A DNA stretch of 64,000 nt. Source: Streptomyces roseolilacinus (GTDB taxonomy: Bacteria > Actinomycetota > Actinomycetes > Streptomycetales > Streptomycetaceae). The translations under genes and the position numbers were made by a program. Location of the stretch: NCBI RefSeq assembly GCF_014649335.1, contig NZ_BMSV01000001.1, positions 186,001 to 250,000 on the forward strand, read 5' to 3'. The notes beneath the pieces are model-generated. The model saw only the letters and a list, made by a program, of their open reading frames with translations, was not told the origin of the DNA and made no database searches. Positions within the stretch are counted from its first letter, which is position 1; each line of letters opens with the position of its first letter. Below, one piece after another: positions 51,556 to 60,488 of the stretch.

Positions 51556-51597
51556 AGGGCCCCCGCACCACCCCGGCAGGGGCGGTGCGGGGGCCCT
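51556..51597 (+). terminator. mctP terminator hairpin
   Basis: A 14-bp inverted repeat (51556-51569 with 51584-51597, 14-base loop) 38 bases after the permease stop. Confidence 0.7.
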
Positions 51598-51634
51598 TCC
51601 CGCGCCCCGGGGCGGGTGGGCGAGGATGGGGCGC

Positions 51635-52264
51635 ATGAGACGTCGCCTCGCCCTGCCGTCGGTCGCCCTGTCCCTGCCGTTCCTCCTCGCCGCCTGCGGC
51701 ACCCGGACAGCCGGCGCCGAGGTGCCCGACCGGGCCGAACTGGAGGCCCGCGCCGCCGCCCTGCAGACCCGGCCCGAGCACGTGTACGTGACGGAGGCGG
51801 ACGGCTTCGACCTGGCCGAGCAGTCCGTGGGGGTCCTCGGCGACGACGGCTTCTCCGCCGCGTACGTCTCCGGGGGCGGCGGCACGATCACCCTCTCCGT
51901 CGAGCGCGGCCGGGTCGACCCGGCGAGCTGCCCCGCCCTCCCCCTCACCTCCGCCACCGGCGCCGGCGGCCCCGCCGAGGCGCCCTGCGAGAAGGACGGC
52001 GGGGGCTGGTACCGCGCCGCGGGCGGCTCCCACGAGTACGTGCGCGCCGAGGACGGGCTGCGCATCCGGGTCAGCGCCGACACCGGCGCCGTCGACCGCG
52101 CCACCCTGCGGGGCGCCGCCGAGCGGGCGCACCGCGCCTCCGACGCGGAGTTGGACGCGGTCCTGCCCGAGCGCGGGCCCGGCGCGGGCGAGCCCGTCGA
52201 GCGCGGCGACCTGCCGCCCGCGGGCGACGGGGCGCCCCGAAACGACGTGGGCGCGAGCGGCTGA
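51635..52264 (+). CDS. Putative lipoprotein
   Basis: 209 residues. Signal peptide with lipobox LLAAC (Cys near residue 21), then a Glu/Asp-rich soluble domain with SCPALPL and APCEKDGGGWYR (possible disulfide) and a disordered Pro/Gly C-terminus. I do not recognise the family. ATG at 51635 (MRRRLALP) preferred to 51626; GAGGAT just upstream hints at a leaderless transcript. Confidence 0.7.
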   Translation: MRRRLALPSVALSLPFLLAACGTRTAGAEVPDRAELEARAAALQTRPEHVYVTEADGFDLAEQSVGVLGDDGFSAAYVSGGGGTITLSVERGRVDPASCPALPLTSATGAGGPAEAPCEKDGGGWYRAAGGSHEYVRAEDGLRIRVSADTGAVDRATLRGAAERAHRASDAELDAVLPERGPGAGEPVERGDLPPAGDGAPRNDVGASG

Positions 52265-52283
52265 TCCCGCCACACTGGTCTCC

Positions 52284-52826
52284 ATGAACGCCACTTGGAC
52301 CCCACCAGTCGCATCGGACGCCACCGGCTTCGCCATCCGCCCCGTACGCCCCGCCGAGCACCACGCCCTGGGCGAGCTCAGCGCCCGCGCCTACCTCGAC
52401 GGGGGGCTGCTCACGCGCGGGGCCGACGACCCCTACCTCGACGTGCTGCGCGACGTGGCGCGGCGGGCCACGGAGGCCAAGGTGCTCGTCGCCGTCGACC
52501 CGGACGGCACCCTCCTCGGCGGCGTGACGTTCGTCCCGTCCGGCGACAGCCCGTGGGCGGACATCGCGGGACCGGACGAGGCCGAGTTCCGGGTGCTCAC
52601 CGTGTCCGGCGCGGCGCGCGGACGGGGCGTGGGCGAAGCGCTCGTACAGGCGTGCGCCGACCGGGCGCGCGCCGCCGGCGGCTGCGTCCGGCTCGTCCTG
52701 TCGGTCATCCCCCAGGCCGTCGCCGCCCGGCGGCTGTACGACCGGATGGGCTTCGCCAGGGCCCCGCAGCGGGACTGGGAGCCCGTCCCGGGCGTGCGCC
52801 TCCTCGCGTACGAGCTGACACTCTGA
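52284..52826 (+). CDS. GNAT-family N-acetyltransferase
   Basis: 180 residues, single GNAT domain: IRPVRPAEHHALGELSARAY at the start, the acetyl-CoA loop ARGRGVGEALVQACADRAR (about 110-130) and ARRLYDRMGFARAP near the end. Substrate unknown. ATG at 52284, 19 bases after the lipoprotein gene, so probably transcribed with it. Confidence 0.88.
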   Translation: MNATWTPPVASDATGFAIRPVRPAEHHALGELSARAYLDGGLLTRGADDPYLDVLRDVARRATEAKVLVAVDPDGTLLGGVTFVPSGDSPWADIAGPDEAEFRVLTVSGAARGRGVGEALVQACADRARAAGGCVRLVLSVIPQAVAARRLYDRMGFARAPQRDWEPVPGVRLLAYELTL

Positions 52827-52828
52827 CA

Positions 52829-52870
52829 CAACATGTGGGGGGTGCCTCATCCCGCGCCCCCCACATGTAT
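52829..52870. promoter_or_regulatory. Paired ACATGT boxes / inverted repeat upstream of nrdA
   Basis: ACATGTGGGGGG (52831-52842) and CCCCCCACATGT (52857-52868) form a 12-bp inverted repeat. The two ACATGT centres are 32 bp apart, about three helical turns, as expected for a pair of NrdR boxes. The same repeat could instead act as terminator of the GNAT gene. Confidence 0.4.
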
Positions 52871-52985
52871 GCTCGTCCTCGCTGTCGCAGCAGGGGAATC
52901 CGGTGCGAGTCCGGAACTGTCCCGCAACGGTGTACCGGTGTGCCCTTCGCGTACCCCGAAAGTCCGACGACCTGCCGACGGCGCG
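52870..52985 (+). promoter_or_regulatory. Cobalamin (B12) riboswitch of nrdAB
   Basis: The leader contains the conserved core GGGAATCCGGTGCGAGTCC (52894-52912), GGAACTGTCCCGCAACGG (52913-52930) and the 3' part AAGTCCGACGACCTGCC (52960-52976), the B12-box signature. An AdoCbl riboswitch on the class I reductase is known in S. coelicolor, so the oxygen-dependent enzyme is shut down when B12 supports the class II enzyme. The expression platform lies in the roughly 150 bases before nrdA. Confidence 0.93.
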
Positions 52986-53136
52986 CCCGGACCGTCCGGC
53001 CCGGGTGCCCAGACGTCCGGGCCTCGCGGAGTGGGCCGGTGGACGCGGTCACGCACGCCCCGTGCCCAGGGGTGAGGTGCGTCCGCTCCCCGCCGCCGCG
53101 CGCGTGGCCCCGAGCCGAGCGAGGGAGAGCCCCCAC

Positions 53137-55485
53137 GTGACCATCGCGCCAGCGGATCCGGCCTCAGCCACCGAAGCCGACGCTCCCGGGACCGCGTTGC
53201 TGCGGACCCTGACCGACCTCACCGCGGACCTTCCCGACGCCGACCCCGGCCGGGTCGCCGCCGCCGCCCTGCGCGGCCGGCACGCCGGGTCGGACGAGGC
53301 CGAACTCCAGGAGCTCGCCACCGAGGCCGCGGCCGGTCTGATCGCCGAGGACCCGGCGTACTCCCGGCTCGCCGCCCGGCTGCTGGCCCGCACGATCACC
53401 GTCGAGGCCGCCGGCCAGGGCGCGGTGTCGTTCTCGGCGTCGGTCGCCGTCGGCCACCGCGAGGGGCTCATCGCCGACCGGACCGCCGACTTCGTCGCCC
53501 GCCACGCCGACCGGCTGGACGCGGTGACCGACCCGGCGGCCGACGACCGCTTCGGCTACTTCGGCCTGCGCACCCTCTACTCCCGCTACCTGCTGCGCCA
53601 CCCGATCACCCGCAAGGTGGTCGAGACCCCGCAGCAGTTCCTGCTCCGCGTCGCCTGCGGCCTGGCGGAGGACGACACCACGCGCGCCCTCGGCGAGGTC
53701 GAGGCGCTGTACGGGCTGATGAGCCGGCTCGACTACCTGCCCTCCTCCCCCACCCTGTTCAACTCCGGCACCCGCCACCCGCAGATGTCCTCCTGCTACC
53801 TGCTGGACTCCCCGCAGGACGAGCTGGACTCCATCTACGACCGCTACCACCAGGTGGCGCGGCTGTCGAAGCACGCGGGCGGCATCGGCCTGTCGTACTC
53901 CCGGATCCGCGCCCGCGGTTCGCTGATCCGCGGCACCAACGGCCACTCCAACGGCATCGTCCCGTTCCTGAAGACGCTCGACGCGTCGGTCGCCGCCGTC
54001 AACCAGGGCGGCCGCCGCAAGGGCGCCGCCGCGGTCTACCTGGAGACCTGGCACGCCGACATCGAGGAGTTCCTGGAGCTCCGCGACAACACCGGCGAGG
54101 ACGCCCGCCGCACCCACAACCTGAACCTGGCGCACTGGGTCCCGGACGAGTTCATGCGCCGCGTCAACGCCGACGCCGAGTGGTCGCTGTTCTCCCCGTC
54201 GGACGTGCCCGAGCTGGTCGACCTGTGGGGCGAGGAGTTCGACGCCGCGTACCGCGCCGCCGAGGCGCGGGGCCTGGCCCGCAAGACGATGCCGGCCCGC
54301 GACCTGTACGGCCGGATGATGCGGACCCTCGCACAGACCGGCAACGGCTGGATGACGTTCAAGGACGCCGCGAACCGCACCGCCAACCAGACCGCCGAGC
54401 CGGGCCACACGGTCCACTCCTCGAACCTGTGCACCGAGATCCTGGAGGTCACGGACGACGGGGAGACCGCGGTCTGCAACCTGGGCTCGGTGAACCTGGG
54501 CGCGTTCGTGGTCGGCGACGGCATCGACTGGGAGCGGCTGGACGAGACGGTCCGCACCGCGGTGACGTTCCTCGACCGGGTCGTCGACATCAACTTCTAC
54601 CCGACCGAGCAGGCCGGCCGGTCCAACGCCCGCTGGCGGCCGGTGGGCCTGGGCGCGATGGGCCTCCAGGACGTCTTCTTCAAGCTGCGGCTGCCGTTCG
54701 ACTCGCCCGAGGCGCGCGCCCTGTCGACGCGGATCGCCGAGCGGATCATGCTCGCCGCGTACGAGGCGTCCGCCGACCTGGCCGAGCGCAGCGGCCCGCT
54801 GCCCGCCTGGGACAAGACCCGCACCGCGCGCGGCGTGCTGCACCCGGACCACTACGACGTGGAGCTGACCTGGCCGGAGCGGTGGGCGGCGCTGCGCGAG
54901 CGCGTCGCCTCCGTCGGCCTGCGCAACTCGCTGCTCCTGGCGATCGCCCCGACCGCGACGATCGCGTCCATCGCGGGCGTCTACGAGTGCATCGAGCCGC
55001 AGGTCTCCAACCTGTTCAAGCGCGAGACGCTGTCCGGCGAGTTCCTCCAGGTCAACTCGTACCTGGTGGACGACCTGAAGAAGCTCGGCGTGTGGGACGC
55101 GCAGACCCGCGAGGCGCTGCGCGAGTCGAACGGCTCGGTGCAGGGCTTCACCTGGGTGCCGGCCGAGGTGCGCGCGCTGTACCGGACCGCGTGGGAGATC
55201 CCGCAGCGCGGCCTGATCGACATGGCCGCCGCCCGGACGCCGTTCCTGGACCAGTCGCAGTCGCTGAACCTGTTCCTGGAGACGCCGACCATCGGCAAGC
55301 TGTCGTCGATGTACGCGTACGCCTGGAAGCAGGGCCTGAAGACCACGTACTACCTGCGCTCCCGCCCCGCGACGCGGATCGCCCGCGCCGCGTCCGCGAC
55401 CCCCGTGCCCGTCCAGCAGGTGTCCGAGCCCGACGCCGTCGCCTGCTCCCTTGAGAACCCCGAGTCCTGCGAGGCCTGCCAGTAA
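53137..55485 (+). CDS. nrdA: Class Ia ribonucleotide reductase large subunit
   Basis: 782 residues. Reduces NDPs to dNDPs. It has the N-terminal all-helical domain, no recognisable ATP-cone, and a ten-stranded barrel with QMSSCYLLD (redox Cys), SNLCTEI (active-site Cys) and a VCNLGSVNL Cys, plus radical-transfer Tyr residues near TTYYLRSR at the end. The C-terminal CEACQ provides the shuttling Cys pair. GTG at 53137; GAGGGAGAG lies about seven bases upstream. Controlled by the B12 riboswitch. Confidence 0.95.
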   Translation: MTIAPADPASATEADAPGTALLRTLTDLTADLPDADPGRVAAAALRGRHAGSDEAELQELATEAAAGLIAEDPAYSRLAARLLARTITVEAAGQGAVSFSASVAVGHREGLIADRTADFVARHADRLDAVTDPAADDRFGYFGLRTLYSRYLLRHPITRKVVETPQQFLLRVACGLAEDDTTRALGEVEALYGLMSRLDYLPSSPTLFNSGTRHPQMSSCYLLDSPQDELDSIYDRYHQVARLSKHAGGIGLSYSRIRARGSLIRGTNGHSNGIVPFLKTLDASVAAVNQGGRRKGAAAVYLETWHADIEEFLELRDNTGEDARRTHNLNLAHWVPDEFMRRVNADAEWSLFSPSDVPELVDLWGEEFDAAYRAAEARGLARKTMPARDLYGRMMRTLAQTGNGWMTFKDAANRTANQTAEPGHTVHSSNLCTEILEVTDDGETAVCNLGSVNLGAFVVGDGIDWERLDETVRTAVTFLDRVVDINFYPTEQAGRSNARWRPVGLGAMGLQDVFFKLRLPFDSPEARALSTRIAERIMLAAYEASADLAERSGPLPAWDKTRTARGVLHPDHYDVELTWPERWAALRERVASVGLRNSLLLAIAPTATIASIAGVYECIEPQVSNLFKRETLSGEFLQVNSYLVDDLKKLGVWDAQTREALRESNGSVQGFTWVPAEVRALYRTAWEIPQRGLIDMAAARTPFLDQSQSLNLFLETPTIGKLSSMYAYAWKQGLKTTYYLRSRPATRIARAASATPVPVQQVSEPDAVACSLENPESCEACQ

Positions 55486-56501
55486 TGAGCACCACCCGTA
55501 ACACCAACCTCCTGGACCCCGGCTTCGAGCTGACCCTGCGCCCCATGCGCTACCCGGACTTCTACGAGCGCTACCGGGACGCCATCAAGAACACCTGGAC
55601 CGTCGAGGAGGTCGACCTCCACTCGGACGTCGCGGACCTGGCGAAGCTGACGCCCGGTGAGCAGCACCTGATCGGGCGGCTCGTGGCGTTCTTCGCGACG
55701 GGCGACTCGATCGTCGCGAACAACCTGGTCCTGACGCTGTACCGGCACATCAACTCGCCGGAGGCGCGCCTGTACCTGTCGCGCCAGCTGTTCGAGGAGG
55801 CCGTGCACGTCCAGTTCTACCTGACGCTGCTCGACACCTACCTGCCCGACCCGGACGACCGCGCCGCCGCGTTCGCCGCCGTCGAGAACATCCCGTCCAT
55901 CCGCGAGAAGGCCGCGTTCTGCTTCCGGTGGATGGACTCGGTGGAGAAGCTGGAGCGGCTGGAGACGAAGGCCGACCGGCGCCGCTTCCTGCTGAACCTG
56001 ATCTGCTTCGCCGCGTGCATCGAGGGCCTGTTCTTCTACGGCGCCTTCGCGTACGTCTACTGGTTCCGCTCGCGCGGTCTGCTGCACGGCCTGGCGACCG
56101 GCACCAACTGGGTGTTCCGCGACGAGACGATGCACATGAGCTTCGCCTTCGACGTCGTCGACACGGTCCGCAAGGAGGAGCCGGACCTGTTCGACGACGA
56201 GCTGGGCCGGCAGGTCGCGGACATGTTGGCGGAGGCCGTGGAGGCCGAGCTGCAGTTCGCCCGCGACCTGTGCGGCGAGGGCCTGCCGGGCATGAACACC
56301 GAGTCGATGCGCGCCTACCTGGAGTGCGTCGCCGACCAGCGCCTGACGCGGCTGGGCTTCGCCCCGGTGTACGGCTCGGAGAACCCGTTCGCGTTCATGG
56401 AGCTGCAGGGCGTCCAGGAGCTGACGAACTTCTTCGAGCGGCGCCCGTCGGCGTACCAGGTCGCCGTCGAGGGTTCGGTGGACCTGGACGAGGACTTCTG
56501 A
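55485..56501 (+). CDS. nrdB: Class Ia ribonucleotide reductase small subunit
   Basis: 338 residues. Diiron-tyrosyl subunit. FEEAVHVQFYLTLLD carries ligands Glu105 and His108 and the radical Tyr112, in the same spacing as in E. coli R2, so it is a true tyrosyl-radical (not class Ic) protein. FRDETMHMSF supplies the later ligands. The ATG overlaps the nrdA stop (TAATG). The nrdS regulator known downstream in S. coelicolor is not found on this strand here. Confidence 0.95.
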   Translation: MSTTRNTNLLDPGFELTLRPMRYPDFYERYRDAIKNTWTVEEVDLHSDVADLAKLTPGEQHLIGRLVAFFATGDSIVANNLVLTLYRHINSPEARLYLSRQLFEEAVHVQFYLTLLDTYLPDPDDRAAAFAAVENIPSIREKAAFCFRWMDSVEKLERLETKADRRRFLLNLICFAACIEGLFFYGAFAYVYWFRSRGLLHGLATGTNWVFRDETMHMSFAFDVVDTVRKEEPDLFDDELGRQVADMLAEAVEAELQFARDLCGEGLPGMNTESMRAYLECVADQRLTRLGFAPVYGSENPFAFMELQGVQELTNFFERRPSAYQVAVEGSVDLDEDF

Positions 56502-56520
56502 CCGGTCCGTTCCCGGCGTG

Positions 56521-56564
56521 CGGCGGCCCGCACCCCTCCCGCGTGGAGGTGGTGCGGGCCGCCG
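56521..56564. terminator. Bidirectional terminator, nrdB / M15 peptidase
   Basis: A 14-bp inverted repeat (56521-56534 with 56551-56564) between convergent stop codons. Confidence 0.75.
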
Positions 56565-56573
56565 CCGCGTCGG

Positions 56574-57311
56574 TCAGATGCCGCAGCTGGGCGCCGACCA
56601 GTACCGGCTGGACCGGTGGTCGAGGTGCGTGTGGTCGTTGTGGCCCGGGTAGCCGGGGCCGAGGATGCCGTTGAAGCCGTGGTTGCGGGCCTGCTGGGCC
56701 AGCTTGCACAGCGAGTGCGGGCCGGCGCCGAGGTCGGCCGCGTCGCCGTACAGGTGGCGGCTGTCGGACGCGCCGCCGACCGCGTCGTTGCAGCTCACCG
56801 AGCGGAAGCCGCTGGTCACCGTGACCGGCTGGTCGCCCAGGGCGTGCCGCAGGGCCTCCAGCTTCCACATGGTGCGCAGCGCGTTGGCCTTGGCGGTGGT
56901 CGCGCTCACGGCGCCGCCGGACCAGGTGGAGTTGCAGCGGTTGAGCTCGGCGTATTCGAAGTGCACCGGGGTGCAGTCGCTGTCCTGGAGCGCGTAGATC
57001 TTGCTGAAGGTCGCGGGTCCGGCGACGCCGTCGGCGGTGAGTCCGTAGGCGGCCTGGAAGCGCTTGACGGCGGCGGTGGTCGCCGGCCCGTACGAGCCGT
57101 CGACGGCGAGGACCCCGCCGTAGCCCGGGTATCCGGAGACCCGGATCTGGAGCTGGGTGACGTCGGATCCGGTCGCACCCTGCGACAGGGTGCGGGACCA
57201 GGTGTAGCAGTCGTCGGCCTGGGCGGGCCCGGCCGTGGCCACGACCCCGGCGAGGCCGGCGACGGCGGCCATGACCATGGACAACAGAAGGCGTGCCGTG
57301 CGTCTCAGCAT
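56574..57311 (-). CDS. Secreted zinc D-Ala-D-Ala carboxypeptidase, M15 family
   Basis: 245 residues. Signal peptide about 1-32 (cleaved near AQADD), then a peptidoglycan-binding domain (LSQGATGSDVTQLQIRVSGYP, GVLAVDGSYGPATTAAVKRFQAAYGL) and an M15A peptidase with zinc ligands in SRHLYGDAADLG and HNDHTHLD. Like the S. albus G carboxypeptidase, it trims cell-wall peptides. ATG at 57311 with GGGAG upstream. Confidence 0.9.
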   Translation of the reverse strand: MLRRTARLLLSMVMAAVAGLAGVVATAGPAQADDCYTWSRTLSQGATGSDVTQLQIRVSGYPGYGGVLAVDGSYGPATTAAVKRFQAAYGLTADGVAGPATFSKIYALQDSDCTPVHFEYAELNRCNSTWSGGAVSATTAKANALRTMWKLEALRHALGDQPVTVTSGFRSVSCNDAVGGASDSRHLYGDAADLGAGPHSLCKLAQQARNHGFNGILGPGYPGHNDHTHLDHRSSRYWSAPSCGI

Positions 57312-57482
57312 TGCGTCTCCCTGCCGTGAGAACGGTGTACGGGAGAGACTGGCGGGACGTTCAACGCGCGTCAACAGCCCCCGCGCCACCGCCATTTGTC
57401 CGCCCGATGACGGAACGGTGAAGAGACGCCGACGGCCCCCGCCCACGGGGCGCGCCCGTGTCCGGAGGCCGGCGCCGAGGAC

Positions 57483-58133
57483 CTACTCGTTCGGGACGAC
57501 CGGGTAACGCGGCGTCCCCTCCGCCATCTGGCGCAGGGCGTCCTTGCGGTCCCGCTTCGACAGGCGGTCGATGTACAGGTAGCCGTACAGGTGGTCCGTC
57601 TCGTGCTGGAGGCAGCGGGCGAAGTAGCCCGTTCCGCGGACCGCGATGGGGTTGCCCTTCACGTCCTGGCCGCGCACGACCGTGTAGTCGGGGCGGGCCA
57701 GCGAGGCGTAGGCGGTGGGGACGGACAGGCAGCCCTCGTTGGAGTCGTCCAGGGCGCGACGCTCGGGCGGCAGCTCCTCCAGGACCGGGTTGCAGACGAC
57801 GCCGACGTGGCGCACGCCCTCGTCGTCGGGGCAGTCGTAGACGAAGACCTTCAGGTCGACGCCGATCTGGTTGGCCGCGAGGCCCACGCCCTCGGCGGTG
57901 CGCTGGCTGGCGAACATGTCGTCGACCAGTCGGGCCAGCTCGTCGTCGAACGCGGTGACGTCCTTGCACTCCTTGTGCAGCACCGGGTTGCCGACGACCG
58001 TGATGGGGCGCGACGTGCCGCGCGCGCGGTACGCCTGCTCGCGCTCCTCGCAGTTCTCCGTGTCGACGACGAAGCCCTCGTCGTCCACGGGGAGGGCGTC
58101 GAAGCCCTGCTGGTCCGTCTCCTGCTGCGCCAT
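57483..58133 (-). CDS. def: Peptide deformylase
   Basis: 216 residues. Removes formyl from nascent proteins. Motif 1 is [10 protein letters not shown] (about 82), motif 2 EGCLSVP with the metal Cys (about 135) and motif 3 QHETDHLYG (HExxH, about 177). It has an extra N-terminal stretch of about 40 acidic residues, as in other Streptomyces deformylases. ATG at 58133. Streptomyces usually has several def genes. Confidence 0.95.
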   Translation of the reverse strand: MAQQETDQQGFDALPVDDEGFVVDTENCEEREQAYRARGTSRPITVVGNPVLHKECKDVTAFDDELARLVDDMFASQRTAEGVGLAANQIGVDLKVFVYDCPDDEGVRHVGVVCNPVLEELPPERRALDDSNEGCLSVPTAYASLARPDYTVVRGQDVKGNPIAVRGTGYFARCLQHETDHLYGYLYIDRLSKRDRKDALRQMAEGTPRYPVVPNE

Positions 58134-58207
58134 GTCCGGTTTCGCGCCTTCCCTGAAGTACCCGTTGCGATGTGCCCGTACAGCCTACGGGCCCGGGATG
58201 AGGGGGA

Positions 58208-59218
58208 TCAGCAGACTTCCTCCAGATCCCGCCATTCCCGGCTGTCGGGGCTGTCGGCGACCCAGCCGTCCAGCAGTCCGCGCACCAGCCCGGCCGGCGC
58301 GGCGATGCCGCACTCCCGTTCCGGCACCCACAGGTCGCCGGCGGTGCGGTGGCCGAGCGGGCCCGGGTGGCCGGGTTCGCTGTGGTCGTGCGGGTCGAGG
58401 TGTTCGCCGTCGCCCTCGGCGCTGGGCATCCGCGACTCGGAGCAGGAGCGGCACAGCAGCCGTACGGACGACGACCAGTCCTCGGCGGCGAACCCGGCGT
58501 CGGCCGCGAGCCGCTCCAGGTCGTCCCGGTCGGCCTCGGTCGCGGCCTCCAGGAGCACCACCCAGGTCGGTACGGGCGACGGCGCCCACAGCTCGATCTC
58601 GTCGAAGACGGGGAAGCTGTGGCCGGACACGGTGGTCCGCTCGCCGTTGGGCACCCCGTCGTGGAGGACGACCTCGCCCCAGCGGCGTCCGGACGACGGC
58701 AGCGGGATCGACAGGACCTCGATCCGGGCCGGGTCGAGCCTGCGGCCCCACACCACCTCGGCCTCGCCCTCCGGCGACAGCCGTACGGCGGCGCTGCCCA
58801 GCTCCATGCCGGTCGGCTCCCCGCCGGGGGTGTCCCCCGCGGGCACCTTCAGCCCGTACGCCTGCCAGGCCCGCCGGGCGAGGGGCCAGTCCTGGAGGGC
58901 GGTGGCGGCGATGCCGACGTTCCACCAGTCGGGCGTCCCGGTCTCCCGGTCCAGCAGGGCGACCGCCCGCAGTCCGGCGGCGCGGGCCTGTTCCCAGTCG
59001 TGCCGGAACTTGTGCAGCAGCGCCAGGTTGAACCAGGACTCGGAGAGCCAGGGCTCCAGATCGGCGGCGCGCGTCAGCAGCGCGCCCGCGTCCTCGTACC
59101 GCCCGTCCCCGATCAGCGTGAACGCGCGGTCGGTGGCCTGCCGCCACGAGGCGGAGGGCCGATGCCGTACCTTCCCGAAGATCCTCACGATTCCCGCCTG
59201 CCGGTCGCTGAAGGTCAC
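58208..59218 (-). CDS. Tetratricopeptide-repeat protein
   Basis: 336 residues. TPR-like helices occupy about residues 20-110 (DRAFTLIGDGRYEDAGALLTRAADLEPWLSESWFNLALLH), and a beta-rich second half contains VWGRRLDPARIEVLSIPLPSSGRRWGE and a CRSCSES pair. No enzymatic motif is visible. Probably an adaptor of unknown role. GTG at 59218 (VTFSDRQAG). It lies 74 bases after def on the same strand, but a shared transcript is uncertain. Confidence 0.72.
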   Translation of the reverse strand: MTFSDRQAGIVRIFGKVRHRPSASWRQATDRAFTLIGDGRYEDAGALLTRAADLEPWLSESWFNLALLHKFRHDWEQARAAGLRAVALLDRETGTPDWWNVGIAATALQDWPLARRAWQAYGLKVPAGDTPGGEPTGMELGSAAVRLSPEGEAEVVWGRRLDPARIEVLSIPLPSSGRRWGEVVLHDGVPNGERTTVSGHSFPVFDEIELWAPSPVPTWVVLLEAATEADRDDLERLAADAGFAAEDWSSSVRLLCRSCSESRMPSAEGDGEHLDPHDHSEPGHPGPLGHRTAGDLWVPERECGIAAPAGLVRGLLDGWVADSPDSREWRDLEEVC

Positions 59219-59285
59219 TGCCCCCGGACACCCTCTCGTTGGCATCCAACCATGCCCGGTCGCACGCCCGCTCATTACCCATGGG

Positions 59286-60488
59286 TTACCCCGGCACCGG
59301 CCCCTCGACGCCGCCGCGGGCGACGACCCTGACGAGGGATTCCACCACCGCGGGGTGGTAGTCCCGCGCGGTCCCGAGGCGGAGGTGCTCCAGCGCCCGG
59401 AGCGCCCCCTGGGCGGTTTCCCCGGACAGGTCGTCGTACGCGTTGACGGCACGGACGATCCGGGCGGCGAGGGGCTGCTCCCGGTACGGGTCGGCCTGCC
59501 GCTCCACGACGACGGCGACGGCCGCGGGGACGCCGGTCTGGCGGGCCACGGCGCCGCCGAGCAGGGCGATGCGGCGCTGCTCCGCGGCGGGCAGCGGGGC
59601 GGTGGCGCCCTCGGGCACCGGGTCGACGAGGGACAGCTGGCCGATGTCGTGCATGAGCGCCGCGTACTCCAGGACGGTCAGCTCCTCCCCCGACAGGCCC
59701 AGTTCCCGCCCGACGGCCCGGCTGAGGGCGGCGACCCGGTGGGCGTGGCCGGGCGGGGTGTAGCCGGCGACCTCGGTAGCCCGGGCCAGGGACGCGATGG
59801 TCTGCCGGTAGGTGCGGCGGACGGCGGCGTAGCGGCGGAAGGCCAGTTGGGTGAGGAGCAGCGGTACGCACACCACGGGGAGCGCCCACAGCCCGGCGAC
59901 GGTCACCGCGAGGGCCATCACGGCGCCGGTGGCGCGGACGGCGGACCCGATGCCGGGCAGGGCCCGCAGCTCGTCGTGGAGGAGGGGCGTGTAGGGGTGG
60001 CCGGTGCGGGCGTGCAGGAGGAGGGCCGCCAGGACGGCGTCGCACAGCGCGGTCAGGACGAGGAGGAGCAGCAGGAGCGGTATACGGCCGGGGTCCGGGA
60101 CGGTGTGCAGGGGGCCGGCGCAGACGGCGACGAAGGCGAGGGTGAGCACCCGGCGGGCCATGTAGTCCGGGTCGGGGCCGCGGCCGCGCGCGACGTGCGG
60201 GACGGCCCCGGCCAGCGCGCCCGTCACGGCGACGGCGACGACCTGCGGGACGCCGTGCCCGGCGGGGACGAGGGCGTAGGCGAGCGCCCCGGCGGCGCCG
60301 AGCGGGGCGGGTTCTCGTTCGCCGGGCCCGGTGTGCCACCGGGCGAGCCCGCCGAAGGCGATCAGCGTCCCGAAGGCGAGGGCCGCCCCGGGCTGGTGGA
60401 CGCCGTCCCGGAGGGTCCAGGCCACTCCCCCGGCCACCACCCCGAGGGCGCACCCCCACACCCACGCCACCGCGCACGGCACGCTCAC
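59286..60488 (-). CDS. Membrane HD-domain protein, degenerate HD-GYP
   Basis: 400 residues. About six membrane helices (1-190) precede an HD domain with HAHRVAALSRAVG and LMHDIGQL (about 250-290). The GYP segment of true HD-GYP proteins is missing, being replaced by VERQADPYREQPLAAR, so c-di-GMP hydrolysis is doubtful. The GTG overlaps the stop of the preceding HD-GYP gene (GTGA), so the two are made together and may form a complex in which this one is the regulatory half. Confidence 0.85.
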   Translation of the reverse strand: MSVPCAVAWVWGCALGVVAGGVAWTLRDGVHQPGAALAFGTLIAFGGLARWHTGPGEREPAPLGAAGALAYALVPAGHGVPQVVAVAVTGALAGAVPHVARGRGPDPDYMARRVLTLAFVAVCAGPLHTVPDPGRIPLLLLLLVLTALCDAVLAALLLHARTGHPYTPLLHDELRALPGIGSAVRATGAVMALAVTVAGLWALPVVCVPLLLTQLAFRRYAAVRRTYRQTIASLARATEVAGYTPPGHAHRVAALSRAVGRELGLSGEELTVLEYAALMHDIGQLSLVDPVPEGATAPLPAAEQRRIALLGGAVARQTGVPAAVAVVVERQADPYREQPLAARIVRAVNAYDDLSGETAQGALRALEHLRLGTARDYHPAVVESLVRVVARGGVEGPVPG

